Source of the DNA: Planctomycetota bacterium
GTDB taxonomy: Bacteria > Planctomycetota > Planctomycetia > Pirellulales > Pirellulaceae
Direction: 5' to 3'
DNA: 61,013 bases
NCBI GenBank assembly: GCA_026692905.1
Contig: JAPLNL010000029.1
Span: 1 to 61,013, forward strand
The notes below the pieces were generated by a model that did no database searches, had not been told where the DNA came from, and saw only the letters and a program-made list of their open reading frames with translations. Positions 8,580 to 17,625 of this stretch are shown here, piece after piece. The position numbers and the translations under genes were made by a program. The stretch's first letter is position 1; each line of letters opens with the position of its first letter.

Positions 8580-9674
8580 CTATTCCCACACACCCCTTAC
8601 AAGTTGCTTAAGTTTTTCCTGGAAATCGCGAGGCATGACACTAAGTTCACTTAGGAGTACCTCCATTTCTTTCTTGATACGAAACTCAGAAATGCTTTTG
8701 GCTGCCTCGATAATGCTCTCCTTGACGGCATCCACTTCATTCTTCTCAAAGCCAACATGCTTTATCAATTCAGGACTCAAAAGGATTTTTACGTCTGACA
8801 CCAGCAGATACCTTTGCAATCCCTGAACAATCGCAGACCGTTGTGGTTTCGAGAGTATTCGGTCCAATTCAGCTGAGATCTCAGACGATCTGTTGACCTG
8901 TAACAATTCCCTTTTTTCAAGCTTACTAATTTCCGCCATTTGTGAATTCGAAATCTTCAAATCATCATCGAGACGCAACATCGTCGCAAACATCAATTGC
9001 GTTTTCGGATCCGCGGAATGGAAGACTTGGATCTGTTGCCAGTCGAACTCACTACGAGGCGGGGAGCGGAAGTCTTTGCCAAACAACTTCCATAGTCGAC
9101 TCGATTTATCCAAAGAAACATCCTTCGACATATTTTCCAAGACTCCAATGACCATGTCGTCACGCATCTCAAGAATTTTATCATTTTTCGAGAAGGCAGA
9201 AGTTTTTAGTTCTGTCCATTGTTCTCGCGACATGCCAAGCTCAATGAGAAGCGTCGCCCCGCCTTGAAAGAGTGTCAATGGAGACGAGTAATTATTCTTT
9301 AGGACGTTGACTCGGAGTAACGACTGCTGATTTGGATCGAGAATCTCAGATAATCGCAATTGAATCAATTGCTCACGAAGTACCTTGAGTTCTTTTGGGC
9401 TCTTATTGGCTCCCAGCTTTTTGATTTTTTCATCGATCTCGATACCCGAATTAAGTCCCCGTAGCTCATCCATATCTTCGGGTTTTAGATCTAGCAATTT
9501 TTGCCAGCGATCAACTTCAGTAAGTTCTTTTACCGCTCGACTTCCGCTAATGCTAGAAAGTATCGAAGGGCCAGCACTTAGCTCAAGTATGTCTGTTTCG
9601 ATATCCTGTGCAAAAAGACCTTGGTAAGGAATGATTATTGAGCAAACCAAGGCGTATATCCAAGCTGCATGCAT
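8580..9674 (-). CDS. secreted helical protein of unknown function
   Basis: 364 aa. I do not recognise the family. A signal peptide (MHAAWIYALVCSIIIPYQGLFAQ) is followed by a charged, apparently all-helical body rich in Leu, Lys and Glu with no obvious motif. The ATG at 9674 is preferred over a GTG at 9686 because GGAG lies six bases upstream. It is followed upstream on the same strand by another secreted protein gene (9751-10749), and the two probably form a unit. The region looks more A+T-rich than the neighbouring DUF4058 and succinyl-CoA ligase genes. Confidence 0.8.
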   Translation of the reverse strand: MHAAWIYALVCSIIIPYQGLFAQDIETDILELSAGPSILSSISGSRAVKELTEVDRWQKLLDLKPEDMDELRGLNSGIEIDEKIKKLGANKSPKELKVLREQLIQLRLSEILDPNQQSLLRVNVLKNNYSSPLTLFQGGATLLIELGMSREQWTELKTSAFSKNDKILEMRDDMVIGVLENMSKDVSLDKSSRLWKLFGKDFRSPPRSEFDWQQIQVFHSADPKTQLMFATMLRLDDDLKISNSQMAEISKLEKRELLQVNRSSEISAELDRILSKPQRSAIVQGLQRYLLVSDVKILLSPELIKHVGFEKNEVDAVKESIIEAAKSISEFRIKKEMEVLLSELSVMPRDFQEKLKQLVRGVWE

Positions 9675-9750
9675 CGCAATCTCCACCCTAGAAAAACCTC
9701 ATTGAACGCTACATTCCTAGACATCAATTATCGAACGTCGATCCGACGTT

Positions 9751-10749
9751 TTACCAACTTAAAAAAGGTGGCACCGTCCAGGGTATAAAACTCATGAAGT
9801 TCTCGTAAAAATAAATATTGCGACTTGCTTCCGGAGGGTTTACCACTTTTGCGCCAATTAAGTGACCATAAAACGAGTCGTCGGGGGCGAAAGCTCCAAA
9901 GCTAAGCGACCCGGCTTGATTGGCGGTACCGTCACTCCTCGGGTAGCTCCCTGAGTCCGTTTTGAGGTTTCCTTTAAACCCTCTTACTAAGTTCCAAGTA
10001 GTTCCAGGAACTGAATTGTAAGTTACACTTAGGCGTTCATCGACCACTGGAGTTGTAGTTACCAAATGAGTCGGCGCCATTTGAACTAACGACTTAATAT
10101 CTTTCATTCTTTCTGTTAGGGTCTTTTTCGTTTTGATAGTCGCTGCAAGCGTGCAATGGGCTTTTATCACTGCCTCATCAACACCGTCCCGATTTCTCTC
10201 AAGCACGAATCCAGTTGCGACAGAACCCACTTTATCGTTCTCCGCTATGCTGGTGAAGTTTCCCGCAGCAGCGGCGAAGTTTACGGTTCGAGGCAAGTAC
10301 TCATACGAAGTTTCCCTCTTAGAAGTGTATCCCTGAATACTTTTTGTGACGAACTTATTACCGATCCAGGCAAATCCATATCGAATGCACATCTGGTAGG
10401 AGGTTGAATCACCAACAAACTGGTCACCATTCGTTACGGTTTTTCGTTCCCAGTGATAAACGACCTTTGCGGAATTGGGTACGGTATAGACGACATCGAA
10501 ACCGGTTTCTAACGACCCAGTAGCAGTTAGGGTTGAATTTGGTATGATTTTTTGTGTGGGGATATCAGACGGAAAGGGCAAACCGGGTATCCAAGTTATA
10601 ATCCATAAAACTCCACCACTCGAGCCACTTCCACCGCTCGAGCCACTTCCACCACTCGAGCCACTTCCACCACTCGAGCCCTGAGCCAAGACACTGTTCA
10701 CAAATGTGCACCCGATTAGGGCGAAAGCTAAGCACCTTAGAATTGACAT
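9751..10749 (-). CDS. secreted protein with N-terminal Gly/Ser repeats
   Basis: 332 aa. Signal peptide MSILRCLAFALIGCTFVNSVLAQ, then four 6-residue GSSGGS-type repeats (encoded by an 18-bp tandem repeat at about 10611-10680), then a mature domain of unknown family. The Gly/Ser stretch sits directly after the cleavage site and may be a flexible tether. GAGG lies about 11 bases before the ATG. A protein with a Gly/Ser tract at the opposite (C-terminal) end is encoded at 33373-33951, also beside secreted unknowns. Confidence 0.82.
   Translation of the reverse strand: MSILRCLAFALIGCTFVNSVLAQGSSGGSGSSGGSGSSGGSGSSGGVLWIITWIPGLPFPSDIPTQKIIPNSTLTATGSLETGFDVVYTVPNSAKVVYHWERKTVTNGDQFVGDSTSYQMCIRYGFAWIGNKFVTKSIQGYTSKRETSYEYLPRTVNFAAAAGNFTSIAENDKVGSVATGFVLERNRDGVDEAVIKAHCTLAATIKTKKTLTERMKDIKSLVQMAPTHLVTTTPVVDERLSVTYNSVPGTTWNLVRGFKGNLKTDSGSYPRSDGTANQAGSLSFGAFAPDDSFYGHLIGAKVVNPPEASRNIYFYENFMSFIPWTVPPFLSW
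10611..10680 (-). repeat. 18-bp tandem repeat inside CDS
   Basis: About four copies of an 18-bp unit (ccaccactcgagccactt on the plus strand, one copy with ccaccgctcg) encode the GSSGGS repeats after the signal peptide of the secreted protein. Copy number is likely to vary between strains by slippage. Confidence 0.85.
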
Positions 10750-10858
10750 TTAAATGTACCTCAATGTTTTTTGAAAAACGCGAGCTTTGACGGTTTGTCG
10801 ATCGGCCGTGTTTCAGAAATCTACATTGCTTTTATCAAAAGCACAAGTCGTTGAACAC

Positions 10859-11673
10859 CTATTTACCGCGTTTGATCGCTTCGACCACGGCTTTACCCAT
10901 ATCCGCAGGCGATTGAGCGACGACGATTCCGGCGGCTTCCAAGGCAGCCACTTTCTCGGCTGCTGTCCCCTTGCCACCGGTGATGATCGCTCCTGCGTGT
11001 CCCATTCGTTTTCCTGGAGGTGCAGTTCGGCCTGCGATGAAGGCAGCGACAGGTTTGGTCACATTTGCCTTAACATAAGCTGCCGCTTGTTCTTCGGCAT
11101 CGCCGCCGATCTCTCCGATCATCAAGATGACTTCGGTTTGATCGTCGTCTTGGAATCGCTTGAAGATATCGATGTACGAAGAGCCGACGATTGGATCGCC
11201 ACCTAGTCCAACGCAAGTGGATTGGCCTAGATTCAAACTGCTTGTCTGCCAAACGGCCTCGTAAGTCAACGTACCGCTGCGGGACATGATCCCAACCTTG
11301 CCAACGTTGTGAATGTAGCCAGGCATAATGCCGATCTTGCATTCGCCTGGAGTGATAACTCCAGGGCAATTCGGACCGATCAAGATCGACTTGCTGCGAC
11401 GAACGCGATCATAAACGTGTACCATGTCGATGACAGGTACCCCTATGCAGGAGGAACAAAGATCATCGAAGCGTTTGCGCCCGTTTGCTTGACCGCTTCT
11501 TCGACCGTATCGAAAACAGGTAGCCCCTCTACGGTCTCGCCTGACTTTCCTGGCGTTACGCCACCTACCATCGTGTTGCTGTACTCTTTGCAACCCTTGG
11601 TATGGAACGCTCCGGCTTTACCGGTGATACCTTGGCAGATGACTCGCGTATCGCGATTGATAAGAATACTCAT
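10859..11673 (-). pseudogene. sucD: succinyl-CoA ligase alpha subunit, disrupted by 64-nt deletion
   Basis: Succinate-CoA ligase (ADP/GDP-forming) alpha subunit of the TCA cycle. The 5' part (11673 to 11443, 76 aa) matches family members from [21 protein letters not shown] to ASMIFVPPA and then meets TAG. The rest, from GVPVIDM through [13 protein letters not shown], the active-site segment KRMGHAGAI and the C terminus at 10859, is in another frame. Against the E. coli protein, 22 codons between VPPA and GVPVIDM should be present but only T and A remain, a net loss of 64 nt around 11444-11447. Both flanks are otherwise well conserved, so this is a very recent mutation or a sequence/assembly error. 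sucC, immediately upstream, is intact. Confidence 0.9.
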
Positions 11674-11734
11674 AGTTTATTAATTCTGGATATCGTTGGT
11701 TTTGGTAAATGCGATTGAAATAAGTAGCGAAGTA

Positions 11735-12919
11735 CTACGCGATCGATGCGACGACTTTTTTCGCAGCATCTGTTAAGTCGTCTGCGGAGATGATGGCAAG
11801 ACCGCTGTCCTTCAACATCTTCTTTCCTTCGTTCACTTCAGTACCTTCGAGTCGGACGACGAGAGGCACGGTGAAGCCAACTTCTTTCGAGGCCTCAATG
11901 ATCGCTTGGGCAATCGTCGTGCAACGAGCAATACCACCGAAGATGTTGACGAGGATCGCTTTCACGTTTGGATCGGACAAAATGATTCGGAAGGCTTCGG
12001 TCACCTGTTGTGTATTCGCACCACCACCTACGTCGAGGAAGTTGGCTGGGGCTCCCCCGTGGTGTTTGATGATGTCCATGGTTGCCATTGCGAGTCCGGC
12101 ACCATTTACTAGGCAACCGATGTTGCCCTCAAGTTTGACGTAGCTGAGTCCGGTGTTTCCAGCTCGCGTTTCGGCAGGCTCTTCTTCGTTGATGTCTCGA
12201 AGTTCCTTGAGATCCGGATGACGGAACATGGCATTGTCATCAAACGTGATCTTGGCATCGAGCGCGATCATCTTGTTGTCTTCGGTGATGACCAGCGGAT
12301 TGATTTCGGCCATCGAGCAATCGAGTTCAACGAAGAGCTTGCAGATCTTTTTCATAAAGAAATCGGCGCTCTTGGCCGCGTCGCCGGTGATCCCAAGCTT
12401 CTTGCAAAGCTTGCGAACTTGAAATCCTTGTAGACCGTAAGCTGGGTCAAACGATTCTTTAAGAATCTTTTCTGGTGTTTCGTGAGCTACCTGCTCAATG
12501 TCCATTCCTCCTTCGCTGCTTACCATCATCAATGGCATTTGGCTGCCGCGATCGACAACTACTGCTAGGTACAATTCGCGAGCGATCTTGCATCCCTGCT
12601 CAACGAAGACTTGATTGACTTTGCTGCCGGCAGGTCCGGTTTGAATCGTGACCAACCGATTGTTGATCAGGTTTTTCGCGACGGTGGCAGCTTCGTCGCC
12701 GCTTTTCACCAATTGAACGCCACGCTGAGTCGGCACTTCGATGACGGTTCCCTTACCTCGTCCGCCCGCATGCACTTGTGCTTTGACGACCGCGATAGGG
12801 CCCCCCAGCTTTTCGAAGGCCGCTTTGGCTTCTTCAGGAGTTTTGGCGACAAAACCCTGGAGCACAGGCACTTGAGCTTTGCGGAAGAGTTCTTTGGCTT
12901 GGTATTCGTGGATTTTCAT
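11735..12919 (-). CDS. sucC: succinate-CoA ligase beta subunit
   Basis: 394 aa, the normal length for SucC. It binds nucleotide and, with SucD, interconverts succinyl-CoA and succinate with ATP or GTP formation in the TCA cycle. It opens with the family hallmark [25 protein letters not shown] belongs to the ATP-grasp domain, EINPLV is conserved mid-protein, and the C-terminal CoA-ligase domain has [15 protein letters not shown] and FGGIARC. The gene lies 61 bp upstream of sucD in the usual sucCD order. Its partner reading frame is broken in this sequence. Confidence 0.97.
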   Translation of the reverse strand: MKIHEYQAKELFRKAQVPVLQGFVAKTPEEAKAAFEKLGGPIAVVKAQVHAGGRGKGTVIEVPTQRGVQLVKSGDEAATVAKNLINNRLVTIQTGPAGSKVNQVFVEQGCKIARELYLAVVVDRGSQMPLMMVSSEGGMDIEQVAHETPEKILKESFDPAYGLQGFQVRKLCKKLGITGDAAKSADFFMKKICKLFVELDCSMAEINPLVITEDNKMIALDAKITFDDNAMFRHPDLKELRDINEEEPAETRAGNTGLSYVKLEGNIGCLVNGAGLAMATMDIIKHHGGAPANFLDVGGGANTQQVTEAFRIILSDPNVKAILVNIFGGIARCTTIAQAIIEASKEVGFTVPLVVRLEGTEVNEGKKMLKDSGLAIISADDLTDAAKKVVASIA

Positions 12920-13150
12920 CAGGGATTTCTCGTTGGTGACAACACCGGCTTTGTAGAACTCTGCCGGCGAAAAATGGCAAGGGAAATGATTGGCTATTCT
13001 GCATTTCTGTCAAGGACCATGTTTGCCAGATCTAGACCGGGTTTCCTGTGTTCCGGCGAGATTGCGTTTCGTTCCAGTTCAAATCCGCTACAATCCGGAG
13101 CCTCCACAAGTTCTTGAATCCGTTCCCTTACCGCTCTTTAGGCTGACCCA
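12920..13150. other. divergent intergenic region sucC / ftr
   Basis: A 231-bp spacer between divergently transcribed sucC and the formyltransferase gene, so it must carry promoters for both. No convincing -35/-10 pair, riboswitch or operator was identified by eye. Confidence 0.4.
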
Positions 13151-14098
13151 ATGACGCCGTGGCTCAACAACCCACAATGGGATCTTCTTGTTGAAGATAC
13201 CTATGCCGAAGCTTTCAAAAGTATTTACGCTTCTGTGCTGGTCACCGCTAGGGACCGAAAATGGCTGATGGCGGCCTGCCAAGCCGCGACCGGACATGCG
13301 AGCAGCACGATATTGTGCGATTGTGAAGCTGGCATCGAGCAGATCCTGGACGGCGTTTCGCCTGGTCAGGAAACACCGGACGGACGAATCGGCGCTATTC
13401 TTCAATTCCATGTTCCGCGTTTTAGAAAAGATCGTGTTGTTCATCTGGAAAAAGTCTTATTGGCTAGACTCAGCCAAAACGTTTTGACTTGCCCGACCAC
13501 TCGTTGTTTCAATGTTCTGGATACAGACCCCTACTTCAAGCTGGGACGCAAAATTGCTTTCTTTGGCGACGGCCATCAAACGCGAACCGAAATGTTTGGC
13601 CACAAGGGCTGGACCATCCCAACCTTAGGAGGCGAATTTTTCTTGTCGCGAAGATTCGGATTTGCCGATGGCATCATGGGGGGCAACCTTTGGTTTCTGG
13701 GATATTCCGAGGAGGCCGCCATCGAAGCCGCGGATCGTGCGGCTGTGGCTGCCGATGCAATGCCCGGCGTCATCACCACCTTTCCCGGCGGGGTTGCAGC
13801 CAGCGCAAGCAAGGCGGGTAGCAGCTATAAGTTTTTGATCGCGAGTACCTACGCCGAGTACTGCCCAACCCTAAAATCGAAGCTTGGCGACAAATCACTC
13901 GTGCCCGATGGCGTGGTTTCTATTATGGAAATCATCATCAACGGTTCGGATTTGGAGAAAGTAGCTCAGGCAACCTACGCGGCCATCGATGCCGCTTTGC
14001 CGGTCAAAGGACTGCAAAAGATTCGAGCAGGGAACTATGGTGGGCGACTCGGGAAATCATTCGTTTACCTTCATCCAGACAAACATCCATTGACCTAA
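13151..14098 (+). CDS. ftr: formylmethanofuran--H4MPT formyltransferase
   Basis: 315-aa cytoplasmic enzyme that transfers a formyl group between methanofuran and tetrahydromethanopterin, part of the archaeal-type C1 pathway found in methylotrophs and many planctomycetes (fhcD in methylotroph nomenclature). Family hallmarks: VEDTYAEAFKS near the N terminus, a TGHASSTILCDCEAGIE segment, TPDGR, and the alternating Ala/Gly-rich PGGVAASASKAGS in the C-terminal half. Length matches the roughly 300-residue family. The formyl-MFR dehydrogenase subunits and the cyclohydrolase are not in this window. The next gene follows after only 16 bp. Confidence 0.92.
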   Translation: MTPWLNNPQWDLLVEDTYAEAFKSIYASVLVTARDRKWLMAACQAATGHASSTILCDCEAGIEQILDGVSPGQETPDGRIGAILQFHVPRFRKDRVVHLEKVLLARLSQNVLTCPTTRCFNVLDTDPYFKLGRKIAFFGDGHQTRTEMFGHKGWTIPTLGGEFFLSRRFGFADGIMGGNLWFLGYSEEAAIEAADRAAVAADAMPGVITTFPGGVAASASKAGSSYKFLIASTYAEYCPTLKSKLGDKSLVPDGVVSIMEIIINGSDLEKVAQATYAAIDAALPVKGLQKIRAGNYGGRLGKSFVYLHPDKHPLT

Positions 14099-14114
14099 GG
14101 ATTGGGTTTCGACG

Positions 14115-15002
14115 ATGCCAATTGACTCATTATGCTCGGGATGTGGCAAGACTCTTCGCGTCAACGATGAATTCGTTGGCCGCAAAGCTCGTTGTCCCGC
14201 GTGCGGAAAAGTATACGTCGTCGGGGAAGCCTCATCTAACCCTTTCGTCGCGAATCCAAGCCCACCGGCCACATTAGCCGAGACGACATATGCTGATCCA
14301 ATCAGGACGAGCGACTCTTCATCCCTGCCTTTGGCGGACTCTTGGTCTGCGCTCCCGACCTCTCTATCACAATTGGAGGTACCAAGCGAACGGCAATTAT
14401 TTCAACAGCCAACAGCAGTTCCAGAACAAAAGAGCGGCGGAGTGCCACCTGGGTTAGAGCTACCACAAGCAACGCCGATTGTGGAACCAAAATTCTTCGT
14501 TCGAACACCTAACACGATGATCTATGGACCATCGGACAAGGCAACGGTGCTTGACTGGATCGAGCAAGGTCGATTGGACGACACTTGTCACATACGTGAG
14601 GAGTCGTCCGAACAGTGGCTTGGTTTGGCAGCTTGGCGATTCCAAACACGCAAAGGAAATGCCCCCGTTTCCAGTCCAGTTCATCCAACGGTAACGGGAT
14701 TCGGACAAGTGCCAAGATCCAGTGTTCAGTCTGCTGGCTACGCGAAGTCTGGGAATGGCACGGTCGTATTGGTGCTTGGCTTGGTTAGCTGGTTGCTATG
14801 TCCCACCGTCGTCGGTGGATGGATTTGCGCAATCTTGGCGATCGTGTTTGCCTCTTTCGAATTTAACAAACTTCGAAGTGGCCAAACTCCGGGCAACGAG
14901 CGTTGGTTGGTTCTGCTAGGAATGTGGTTGGGGATCGCGAACTTGGTCGCCTGGGTGTTATGCGTGGTCGGTTTGATCATTGCGTCTATCGTTTCGAATT
15001 GA
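14115..15002 (+). CDS. zinc-ribbon / GYF-like / membrane protein
   Basis: 295 aa with three parts. Residues 5-35 form a zinc ribbon (C7-x2-C10 and C27-x2-C30). About residues 130-180 resemble a GYF_2-type domain (FFVRTPNTMIYGPSDKATV, then WIEQGRLDDTCHIR), preceded by a Pro/Gln-rich linker. The C-terminal 75 residues hold two hydrophobic helices in a DUF4190-like arrangement. This architecture is common in planctomycetes with no known role; membrane-anchored protein binding is a plausible inference. It starts 16 bp after ftr and may be co-transcribed with it. Confidence 0.8.
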   Translation: MPIDSLCSGCGKTLRVNDEFVGRKARCPACGKVYVVGEASSNPFVANPSPPATLAETTYADPIRTSDSSSLPLADSWSALPTSLSQLEVPSERQLFQQPTAVPEQKSGGVPPGLELPQATPIVEPKFFVRTPNTMIYGPSDKATVLDWIEQGRLDDTCHIREESSEQWLGLAAWRFQTRKGNAPVSSPVHPTVTGFGQVPRSSVQSAGYAKSGNGTVVLVLGLVSWLLCPTVVGGWICAILAIVFASFEFNKLRSGQTPGNERWLVLLGMWLGIANLVAWVLCVVGLIIASIVSN

Positions 15003-15097
15003 GTTCTTGCACGGGCAACAGGATTTGTCCGTTCGTCCGCCCTGTGTGCTAAACTGGGATGGAAATAAACTCAAAGTCACCACTAGGATTCTCCGTC

Positions 15098-15817
15098 ATG
15101 GCCAACCTCATTCACTTTGCGCTCTTGTCTATTTTATTCATTTGCTTGGGGGCGATTTCTTGTGGCGGCGAAGTTGAACGAGACTATTTCGTCTTCCTGA
15201 CAACGGGCAAAACTACACAGGGAGTTGCTCCTGAGGAAATCCAAAAAAAGCAGGCTGCCCATTTGGAGAACTTCGGGCGACTTGCAAAACTAGGATCGCT
15301 AACAACCGCAGGGCCTTGTGCGGACCCAGACAAAGTGACTCGAGGGGTCGTCGTAATCAATGCGGATTCGATTGCGGATGCCGAAGCCATGTTCGGCCCT
15401 GATCCTTACGTTTCAGAAGGATTCATGAAGGCGGAATTGAATGGCTACAAGACAATTGTTGGCAAGCTGCAATTGGTCACCGAGGTCACTTCGATGGAGC
15501 AATCGGTTTTGGTGATCCTGACTCAAGGTGATAAGTGGTCCGCGGAGCCATCGTTTGTGAAATCCGTCGATGAGCAATTCGTCAAGCTTGCGAAGGACCA
15601 ATTTGAGGCGAAAAAGATTGGGTTTGCTGGTCTTTTGAACGGCAAGTCCAACAACACTTCGAAACGCGTCGCGGTCATGTTGTTCCGTGGAAAAGAGATC
15701 GAACCTGTAAAAGCAGTCTTAGAATCGCAGGCGTTTGTTCAAGACGGCGTCGTCCGTTTTAAAGCTTTTCCGCAGTATTTGGCGACAGGTGCGCTGCCGT
15801 CAAACGAGGAACACTAA
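15098..15817 (+). CDS. secreted YCII-like protein
   Basis: 239 aa from the preferred ATG at 15098, which begins a clear signal peptide (MANLIHFALLSILFICLGAIS); a longer frame from 15059 would bury it. The mature part looks like two tandem YCII-type (dimeric alpha/beta barrel-like) units: FVFLTTGKTT near 30-39 with HLENFGRLAKLGSL, and a second beginning SVLVILTQGDKW. YCII proteins are mostly cytoplasmic with possible enzymatic function, so an exported version is less usual. Function unknown. It lies between the zinc-ribbon gene and a convergent PanB-like gene. Confidence 0.78.
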   Translation: MANLIHFALLSILFICLGAISCGGEVERDYFVFLTTGKTTQGVAPEEIQKKQAAHLENFGRLAKLGSLTTAGPCADPDKVTRGVVVINADSIADAEAMFGPDPYVSEGFMKAELNGYKTIVGKLQLVTEVTSMEQSVLVILTQGDKWSAEPSFVKSVDEQFVKLAKDQFEAKKIGFAGLLNGKSNNTSKRVAVMLFRGKEIEPVKAVLESQAFVQDGVVRFKAFPQYLATGALPSNEEH

Positions 15818-15888
15818 ATGATAAAGATTGGTGTTCCTAGGCTTGTTCCGTCGGGGCTTGCCAAAAGCATCGATTAGAACGAATCTTC

Positions 15889-16785
15889 CTAGGTACAAAT
15901 CCTTGCAAGGAATCCCTCAATAAGTCCTTCTGGTGCTTTGACGACGTGCTCTGGGCCTGGAAACCCGCTGCTTTTGACGTCGTTGATATAGTCGCGAAAT
16001 CCTTCGACTCGCTCCACTTGCATTGCCTGTTCCATCTTGAAGAGGTTTCGATACTGTTTCGTGTGTCGCGGATAGGGTGGAGCATGATTGCCTAAGATAT
16101 CTTCGGCAAACATGAATTGAATGTCACCGCCACTACCCGCACCAATCGATGAGGTCACCAAGCAAGTGCGACTGGAAATCTCCGTAAGCAAATCCGCCGG
16201 TACGACTTCAACTTCGACGGCCCAAGCGCCTGCGGCTTCGAATGACTTGATCTGCTCGAACACCCAGATGGCCTCGTCCATGGTCTTTCCAACCGCCTTG
16301 AGGCCACCCGTCCATGTACTCAATCGGGGTACCAGTCCAGCATGAGCTTGAACAGGAATACCAACGCTAGAAACAGCCCGAATGAATTCGGGTCCCCATT
16401 GGCACATGATTCCATCCGCACCGGCCTCCATTGCGTCGAAGCCCGCTCGGACCGCTTCCTGCACCGTCGCAATCTTTGTCAGCCCGATGCAGAATGTCAT
16501 GAACGTATTGGGGGCAGCTTTGCGAATCGCGATCGCGCTAGCCGGATTCCGTGGATCAAACTTGACTTTGAGCGTATCGATTCCCGCCGCTTCCGCTGCC
16601 GCCGCCTCGCTCGTCGTAAAGGGCATCGTCTCCGTAAGAACCGTCTTTCCCTTCAGGCTTTGAAGGTGCTTGATGGTGTAATTGCGAGTGCCATACTCAC
16701 CACCCAACGTCATGATCCGGTGCAGTCCACGTTTGTGAGCATCTCTAGGAGGCAAAGTGCTAGAGGTCGATGCATCTGGGTTCAT
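15889..16785 (-). CDS. PanB-like (ketopantoate hydroxymethyltransferase fold) protein
   Basis: 298 aa from ATG 16785; a TTG start at 16866 with GGAG upstream would add 27 residues. The C-terminal two thirds align well with PanB: AHAGLVP (GHLGLTP in E. coli, His kept), EVEVVPADL (LECVPVEL, catalytic Glu kept) and SSIGAGSGGD. By hand alignment the Mg-binding residues seem absent: the VGDS Asp, the LADLP Asp (here FCIGL) and the KIEGG Glu (here MCQWG). It may therefore be a PanB paralogue with a different reaction. A canonical panC lies 35 kb away, not beside it. Confidence 0.8.
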   Translation of the reverse strand: MNPDASTSSTLPPRDAHKRGLHRIMTLGGEYGTRNYTIKHLQSLKGKTVLTETMPFTTSEAAAAEAAGIDTLKVKFDPRNPASAIAIRKAAPNTFMTFCIGLTKIATVQEAVRAGFDAMEAGADGIMCQWGPEFIRAVSSVGIPVQAHAGLVPRLSTWTGGLKAVGKTMDEAIWVFEQIKSFEAAGAWAVEVEVVPADLLTEISSRTCLVTSSIGAGSGGDIQFMFAEDILGNHAPPYPRHTKQYRNLFKMEQAMQVERVEGFRDYINDVKSSGFPGPEHVVKAPEGLIEGFLARICT

Positions 16786-16935
16786 GGATTTGATCTTCTG
16801 TTCCTGGCAGAGATTTTCGTTCGACGGGTTGGTTTCAAGAAACGGCTTGAAAATAGACAATTTCAACCCAACTCCATGGTAACGGACCCAATAGGAAATG
16901 GAAGGAGGAGGAAGTAGCCATTTCTGATGGAACCG

Positions 16936-17523
16936 CTAATGCTCTTTCCAGTCGCTGTTTTTCGACGGCCATACGTGCAGAATCGTCAGGACATCGGCTC
17001 TCCATTTCGGCAAGATCCATGTGATGGCTGTCGCCTCTAAGTTGGTTAACGTCACCAAGAACATAGCCAGTCGAAATGGCCATACGGTATAGTCGAGCAG
17101 CAAGCAGACCGCTCCCGCCAATACAAACCACTGCGATATCTTGGCTCCTCGGGTGTGGTAGCTTGGAATACGACCATATTTGCAAAGCCCGGCCCCTGTC
17201 GTTAACACGTAGCTGAGGAGACCAACAATCCACCATAGTGCTTCTTGAATGAGCACGTCTCCACGAAACCAAAAGAGTCCGAAGAACATCGCTCCGTAGA
17301 GTACCGAATCCGCAAAGCTGTCCAATCGAGCACCGAAATCGGATCGAAGATTAAACCATCGAGCAATGCGACCATCCACGGTGTCGCTCAAGCTAAGCGC
17401 GACGAATACCCACGTGAAGAGCACCGGGCGATCTTGCATGGCAACCCAAAAAAGCCATATCGATCCGATGAGACGTATCGTGCAAATGATGTTGGGGATC
17501 GTAACATATTTATGTTTGGACAT
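16936..17523 (-). CDS. CDP-alcohol phosphatidyltransferase (PgsA-like)
   Basis: 195 aa from the ATG at 17523 (MSKHKYVTIPNIICTIRLIG); an in-frame start at 17613 would add 30 polar residues. The family signature DG-x2-AR-x8-G-x3-D-x3-D reads DGRIARWFNLRSDFGARLD followed by SFAD. Several membrane helices surround it. It condenses CDP-diacylglycerol with an alcohol such as glycerol-3-phosphate or inositol phosphate; the acceptor cannot be told from the sequence. It follows cdsA, the CDP-diacylglycerol synthase gene, on the same strand, so the two make a phospholipid head-group unit. Confidence 0.9.
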   Translation of the reverse strand: MSKHKYVTIPNIICTIRLIGSIWLFWVAMQDRPVLFTWVFVALSLSDTVDGRIARWFNLRSDFGARLDSFADSVLYGAMFFGLFWFRGDVLIQEALWWIVGLLSYVLTTGAGLCKYGRIPSYHTRGAKISQWFVLAGAVCLLLDYTVWPFRLAMFLVTLTNLEATAITWILPKWRADVLTILHVWPSKNSDWKEH

Positions 17524-17625
17524 GCCCTCGCGGTCTAGGGAGTTCACGTTGGAATTGTCCTTCGCGAGCGTTGAATGCGTGAATGCTTCGCTTGGTTTCA
17601 TGCGGTTGCTCATCTCTGATTAACT

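Noticed and set aside
11440-11450. Programmed frameshift in sucD
   Set aside because: A ribosomal shift cannot restore the 22 missing codons; a deletion explains the gap exactly.
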